A stretch of 64,000 nt of DNA from Gemmatimonadota bacterium (lineage in GTDB: Bacteria > Gemmatimonadota > Gemmatimonadetes > Longimicrobiales > Gaopeijiaceae). The first letter of the stretch is position 1. Every line of letters starts with the position of its first letter. The stretch is taken from assembly GCA_022822445.1 (NCBI GenBank), contig JAJEBR010000033.1, positions 186,001 through 250,000 of the forward strand. The letters run 5' to 3'. Below, in pieces: positions 60,540-64,000 of this stretch. A program made the position numbers and the translations under genes. A model generated the notes under the pieces. That model was not told the origin of the DNA. It did not search any database and was given only the letters and a program-made list of their open reading frames with translations.

Positions 60540-61826
60540 ATGAAGCACTTCCAACTGGCAGAACGCGGCACCTCCGTCCGCACGGAGGTTCTCGCCGGCG
60601 CCACCACCTTCCTCACCCTCTCCTACATCATCTTCGTGAACCCGCTGATCCTGGCGGGGACGGGGATGGACGCCGGAGCCGTCCTGGTGGCCACCTGTCT
60701 GGCGGCCGCGCTCGGTACCGCGGTGATGGGGCTGTACGCCAACTATCCGATCGCACTGGCGCCCGGGATGGGGCTGAACGCCTACTTTGCGGCGATCGCG
60801 GTGGGCACCATGGGGCTGTCCTGGCAGGCCGCGCTGGGTGCCGTCTTCTGTTCCGGGGTGCTGATGTTGATCCTGTCGGTGCTGCCGGTGAGGGAATGGG
60901 TGGTGAACAGCATCCCGCGCTCGCAGAAGGTGGCCATCGCGGCGGGAATCGGCTTCTTCCTCGTGATCATCGGGCTTCGCAACGCCGGTGTCGTGGTCGG
61001 CAGCGAGGCGACTCTTGTCGCAATGGGGAGCATCACCCAGTGGCCAGTGGCGCTGGCGCTCATGGGCTTCGTCGTGATCGTCGCGCTCGAGCAGCGGAAG
61101 GTTCCGGGCGCGGTGCTGATGTGCATTCTGATCGTCGCCGGGATCGGGTGGCTCTCCGGGCTCTCGCCTGCTCCGGAGTCGCTGGTGGCGACGCCGCCGT
61201 CGCTGGCTCCCACCTGGCTGCAGCTCGACATCGCCGCCGCCGTCGAACTCGGGCTGCTCGCGATCGTCTTCGCCTTCCTGATGGTGGACCTCTTCGACAC
61301 GAGCGGGACGCTGGTGGCCGTGCTCAACGAGGCCGGGCTGACCGACGAGGATGGCAAGGTTCCGGGACTCAGGCGAGCGCTGGTCGCGGACAGCTCCGCC
61401 ACCATGGCAGGCGCGCTCCTGGGAACCTCCACCACGACCTCCTACATCGAGAGCGCCGCCGGCGTGCGCGCGGGCGGACGCACCGGACTGACCGCTGTCG
61501 TGGTCGCGGCCCTCTTCCTCCTGGCCATGCCGTTCGCGCCGGTCGCGACCGCTGTTCCCGCGTATGCCACAGCGCCCGCGATCCTCTTCGTGGGGTACGT
61601 CATGTCCCGTGCGCTTCGCCACATCGAGTGGGACGAGCTCACCGAGTGCATCCCCGCGATGGTCACCGCGCTCGCGATGCCGTTCACCTACTCGATCGCC
61701 ACCGGAATCGGGCTCGGGTTCATCGCGTACGTCCTGATCAAGCTGCTCTCGGGACGCACCCGCGATCTCAACGCGGCGGTCGTCTCGGTTTCCATTCTGT
61801 TCCTGATTCGCTTTGTAATATCGTGA
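60540..61826 (+). CDS. NCS2/AzgA family purine permease
   Basis: The 428-residue protein has twelve or more hydrophobic segments and the AzgA pattern: LAERGTSVRTEVLAGATTFLTLSYIIFVNP at the start, ALAPGMGLNAYFA, and FAFLMVDLFDTSGTLVAV with GTSTTTSYIESAAGVRAGGRTGLTA. Relatives import adenine, guanine or hypoxanthine with protons. The ATG at 60540 is chosen because it begins the conserved N-terminus; the longer frame reads through the flank of repeat copy L. The gene for the hydrolase follows 20 bases later. Confidence 0.93.
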   Translation: MKHFQLAERGTSVRTEVLAGATTFLTLSYIIFVNPLILAGTGMDAGAVLVATCLAAALGTAVMGLYANYPIALAPGMGLNAYFAAIAVGTMGLSWQAALGAVFCSGVLMLILSVLPVREWVVNSIPRSQKVAIAAGIGFFLVIIGLRNAGVVVGSEATLVAMGSITQWPVALALMGFVVIVALEQRKVPGAVLMCILIVAGIGWLSGLSPAPESLVATPPSLAPTWLQLDIAAAVELGLLAIVFAFLMVDLFDTSGTLVAVLNEAGLTDEDGKVPGLRRALVADSSATMAGALLGTSTTTSYIESAAGVRAGGRTGLTAVVVAALFLLAMPFAPVATAVPAYATAPAILFVGYVMSRALRHIEWDELTECIPAMVTALAMPFTYSIATGIGLGFIAYVLIKLLSGRTRDLNAAVVSVSILFLIRFVIS

Positions 61827-61846
61827 GAATATCGTTCACCTGAACC

Positions 61847-63781
61847 ATGGATCGCGTTCGAATGAACTTCTTCCGCAACAGAATCCCATCGGCCAGGCCC
61901 CAGTGGGTCATGCGGGGCACACCGGCATTCGCCGCGGCCGTCCTCGCGGCGGCGACCGGCCTCGACGCCACGCTCCCGGCCCCCCTTCACGCCCAGGACG
62001 CGCACGTCATCGAAAACGGGGAGGCCCAGATCGTCCCCGCCTTCGCCGACACCTCCACCTGGATCCGCCAGGAGCTCTGGGTCGAGACCGAGTTCGACAC
62101 CGACGGTGACGGCCGTCCCGACCGGGTCCACGTCGATGTCACCCGCCCGGGAGCGACCGCCGAGGGCCTCAGGGTGCCCGTCGTCTACGAGACGAGCCCC
62201 TACTTCTCGGGCACGGCGGGGATCGATCTCGACCACTTCTGGGACCTCAGGCAGGAGGTCGGTGAGGATCCCACCCCCCGCGACCCCTACCCGGCCACGA
62301 TCCGCTATCGCGAGAGCCAGCCCATCATTTCGATGTCCCACGTCCGCACCTGGGTGCCGCGCGGCTTCGCGGTCGTGCACTCCCAGTCTCCGGGAACCGG
62401 TCAGTCGCAGGGATGCCCCACCGTCGGCGGCGCCAATGAATCGCTGGCCCCCAAGGCGGTGATCGACTGGCTGAACGGGCGGGCGCGCGGCTTCACCACC
62501 CCGGACGGCAATGAGGAGGTACGGGCGGACTGGAGCACCGGCAAGGTCGGCATGACCGGCACCTCCTACAACGGGACGCTGCCGCTCGCCGCCGCGACCA
62601 CCGGCGTCGAGGGGCTGGAGGCGATCATCCCGGTCGCCCCCAACACTTCCTACTACCACTACTACCGCTCGAACGGGCTGGTGCGCTCGCCCGGCGGCTA
62701 CCCTGGCGAGGACATCGACGTTCTCTTCGACTTCATCTTCAGCGGCGACCCGGATAAGCGCGCCTACTGCATCGAGACCGTGCGCGACGAGATGGACGCG
62801 CAGCTGGACCGCGAAACCGGCGACTACAACGACTTCTGGGCGGAGCGCGACTACCTCAACCACATCGAAGGCGTCCGCGCGGCCACCCTGATGGCCCACG
62901 CCTTCAACGACTGGAACGTGATGCCCGAGCACAGCTATCGCATCACCGAGGCGCTGAAGTCGCGGGGAGTGCCGGTGCAGATCTACTACCATCAGGGCGG
63001 ACACGGCGGCCCGCCGCCCCCGTCCTTGATGAACCGCTGGTTCACCCGCTACCTGCTCGGCGTCGACAACGGTGTCGAGAACGACCCCCGGGCCTGGATT
63101 GTACGCGAAGTCCGCAGCCCGGATCCACGGGCCCCGATGCCTGAACCGACTCCCTACCCGGACTACCCGCACCCCGACGCGGAGGGCGTAACGCTGCTCC
63201 CCGCCGGCGACGGCAACTGGACCGGCACGCTGGGCATGGGGGCTGCCGGCGACGGCAGCGGCACGGTCGTCGACAACTTCGGATTCGAGGGAGGCCATCT
63301 GGCCGCTGCCGACTACTCCAGCCACCGCCTGCTCTACGCGACCCCCGAGCTCGCCGAGGACGTCCACCTCTCCGGCACCGCCAAGGTGCGCGTGCGCCTG
63401 TCCGCGGACCGCCCGGCGGTGAACCTGTCGGTCTGGCTGGTGTCGCTTCCCTGGACCGACGGCCGGCGGATCTACGACAACATCATCACCCGCGGCTGGG
63501 CGGATCCGGGCAACGCGGGCGCGCGGAACATGGCAAGTCCCCGCGATGGCAGGGCGCTGACCCCCGGCGAATTCGTCGAAGTCGAGTTCGAGCTGCAGCC
63601 CGACGACCAGGTGATCCCGGCCGGCGCCCGCATCGGCCTGATGATCTTCTCCAGCGACAAGTACTTCACCGTGCACCCCGAGCCCGGCGCGACGCTGACG
63701 GTGGACCTGGCCGGGACGAGCATCGAGCTGCCGGTGGTTGGAGGCAGGGAAGCACTGGTGTTCAGGATGCCGGCGTCGTGA
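61847..63781 (+). CDS. CocE/NonD (PepX-type) alpha/beta hydrolase
   Basis: The 644-residue protein has a signal peptide (FAAAVLAAATGLDATLPAPLHAQ) and matches the S15/CocE family. The catalytic serine is in GMTGTSYNGTLPLA (about residue 240), the aspartate in AHAFNDWNV, and the histidine in QGGHGGPP, followed by a C-terminal jelly-roll domain (PepX_C: LSGTAKVRVRLSADRPAVNLSVWLV). FDTDGDGRPDRVHV near the N-terminus is a calcium-binding-like loop. It would cleave Xaa-Pro dipeptides or an ester in the periplasm or outside. Secretion and length agree with bacterial X-Pro dipeptidyl-peptidases. Confidence 0.88.
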   Translation: MDRVRMNFFRNRIPSARPQWVMRGTPAFAAAVLAAATGLDATLPAPLHAQDAHVIENGEAQIVPAFADTSTWIRQELWVETEFDTDGDGRPDRVHVDVTRPGATAEGLRVPVVYETSPYFSGTAGIDLDHFWDLRQEVGEDPTPRDPYPATIRYRESQPIISMSHVRTWVPRGFAVVHSQSPGTGQSQGCPTVGGANESLAPKAVIDWLNGRARGFTTPDGNEEVRADWSTGKVGMTGTSYNGTLPLAAATTGVEGLEAIIPVAPNTSYYHYYRSNGLVRSPGGYPGEDIDVLFDFIFSGDPDKRAYCIETVRDEMDAQLDRETGDYNDFWAERDYLNHIEGVRAATLMAHAFNDWNVMPEHSYRITEALKSRGVPVQIYYHQGGHGGPPPPSLMNRWFTRYLLGVDNGVENDPRAWIVREVRSPDPRAPMPEPTPYPDYPHPDAEGVTLLPAGDGNWTGTLGMGAAGDGSGTVVDNFGFEGGHLAAADYSSHRLLYATPELAEDVHLSGTAKVRVRLSADRPAVNLSVWLVSLPWTDGRRIYDNIITRGWADPGNAGARNMASPRDGRALTPGEFVEVEFELQPDDQVIPAGARIGLMIFSSDKYFTVHPEPGATLTVDLAGTSIELPVVGGREALVFRMPAS

Positions 63782-63860
63782 GGTAGTCGTACCGCCCCAG
63801 GACTGGCTCGGTATACGTAGGCCTTGCGAAGATACTGTGTATTGTCCTATTAGTGTACTC

Positions 63861-64000
63861 ATGATTGCGTTGTACTATGAGGCGGCCGACACAAGAGATC
63901 GCATCGAACGGCTGCTGGTTGACGCCGCGCTGCAGTCTACCGAGTCCCGGGCGGGATTCCGTAGTCTCCTCGGTACCGCGAGTGTGGGGATCGCGGGGTT
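63861..64000 (+). CDS. Possible start of a further gene, cut by the window end
   Basis: An ATG at 63861 opens a frame that stays open for 46 codons to the window edge (MIALYYEAADTRDRIERLLVDAA...). A second ATG at 63876 opens a different frame that also stays open. No family is recognisable. The 80 bases before it are AT-rich relative to the window, as expected for a promoter region. Confidence 0.3.
   Translation, partial: MIALYYEAADTRDRIERLLVDAALQSTESRAGFRSLLGTASVGIAG

Overview
The window is GC-rich DNA from a Gram-negative bacterium that makes lipopolysaccharide. The gene content suggests an uncultured member of the Gemmatimonadota: an LPS export operon, DUF1592/DUF1552 pairs, a VPS10/BNR propeller protein, a DUF5107-TPR protein, a CocE hydrolase and many lipoproteins. 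This placement is inferred from gene content, not from a marker gene. No rRNA, tRNA, CRISPR array or complete insertion sequence was recognised.

Layout. 1-8959: tightly coupled envelope operon on the plus strand, with kdsD (cut by the window edge), lptC, a large OstA/LptA-like protein, lptB, rpoN, a GT2 glycosyltransferase, wecB and a GT4 glycosyltransferase. 9064-14330: an accessory stretch with a methyltransferase, an unrecognised 549-residue protein, a beta-propeller remnant, a Tet-family MFS pump and a zincin-like protein. 14373-20559: a minus-strand set of secreted proteins (DUF1592, DUF1552, ankyrin). 20924-32000: an unknown small protein, a DUF5107-TPR lipoprotein, a PQQ-type sugar dehydrogenase, a lone AbrB-type protein, a SorAB-like sulfite dehydrogenase pair, an Rpn-type nuclease and an amidase. 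32320-39384: a heavy-metal RND efflux operon followed by a DUF4198 protein. 39411-45775: five consecutive bPH2 (YdbS/YdbT-like) membrane-protein genes, one with a frameshift. 45888-50497: a lipoprotein joining a serine beta-lactamase-like domain to a D-Ala-D-Ala dipeptidase, an EamA transporter and an LCM-type methyltransferase. 50567-56627: an LRR-metzincin lipoprotein and a soluble kinase-receiver-DNA-binding protein that share a 17-bp motif. 56758-63781: a VPS10/BNR protein, a purine permease and a CocE/PepX hydrolase.

The strongest unexplained signal is a dispersed, AT-rich, ungapped element of about 45 bp present twelve times between genes. It consists of two dyads of the form TGTAA-N8-TKACA placed 21 bp apart. 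Most copies lie just upstream of a gene and point towards it. Each copy also holds a -35-like hexamer (usually ATGACA or ACGACA) exactly 17 bp before a -10-like hexamer (TACAAT or TACATT in the best copies). At least two copies, and weakly a few more, belong to longer repeats with further conserved flanks. This may be a shared operator/promoter spread as a repeat, linking otherwise unrelated envelope, transport and degradative genes.
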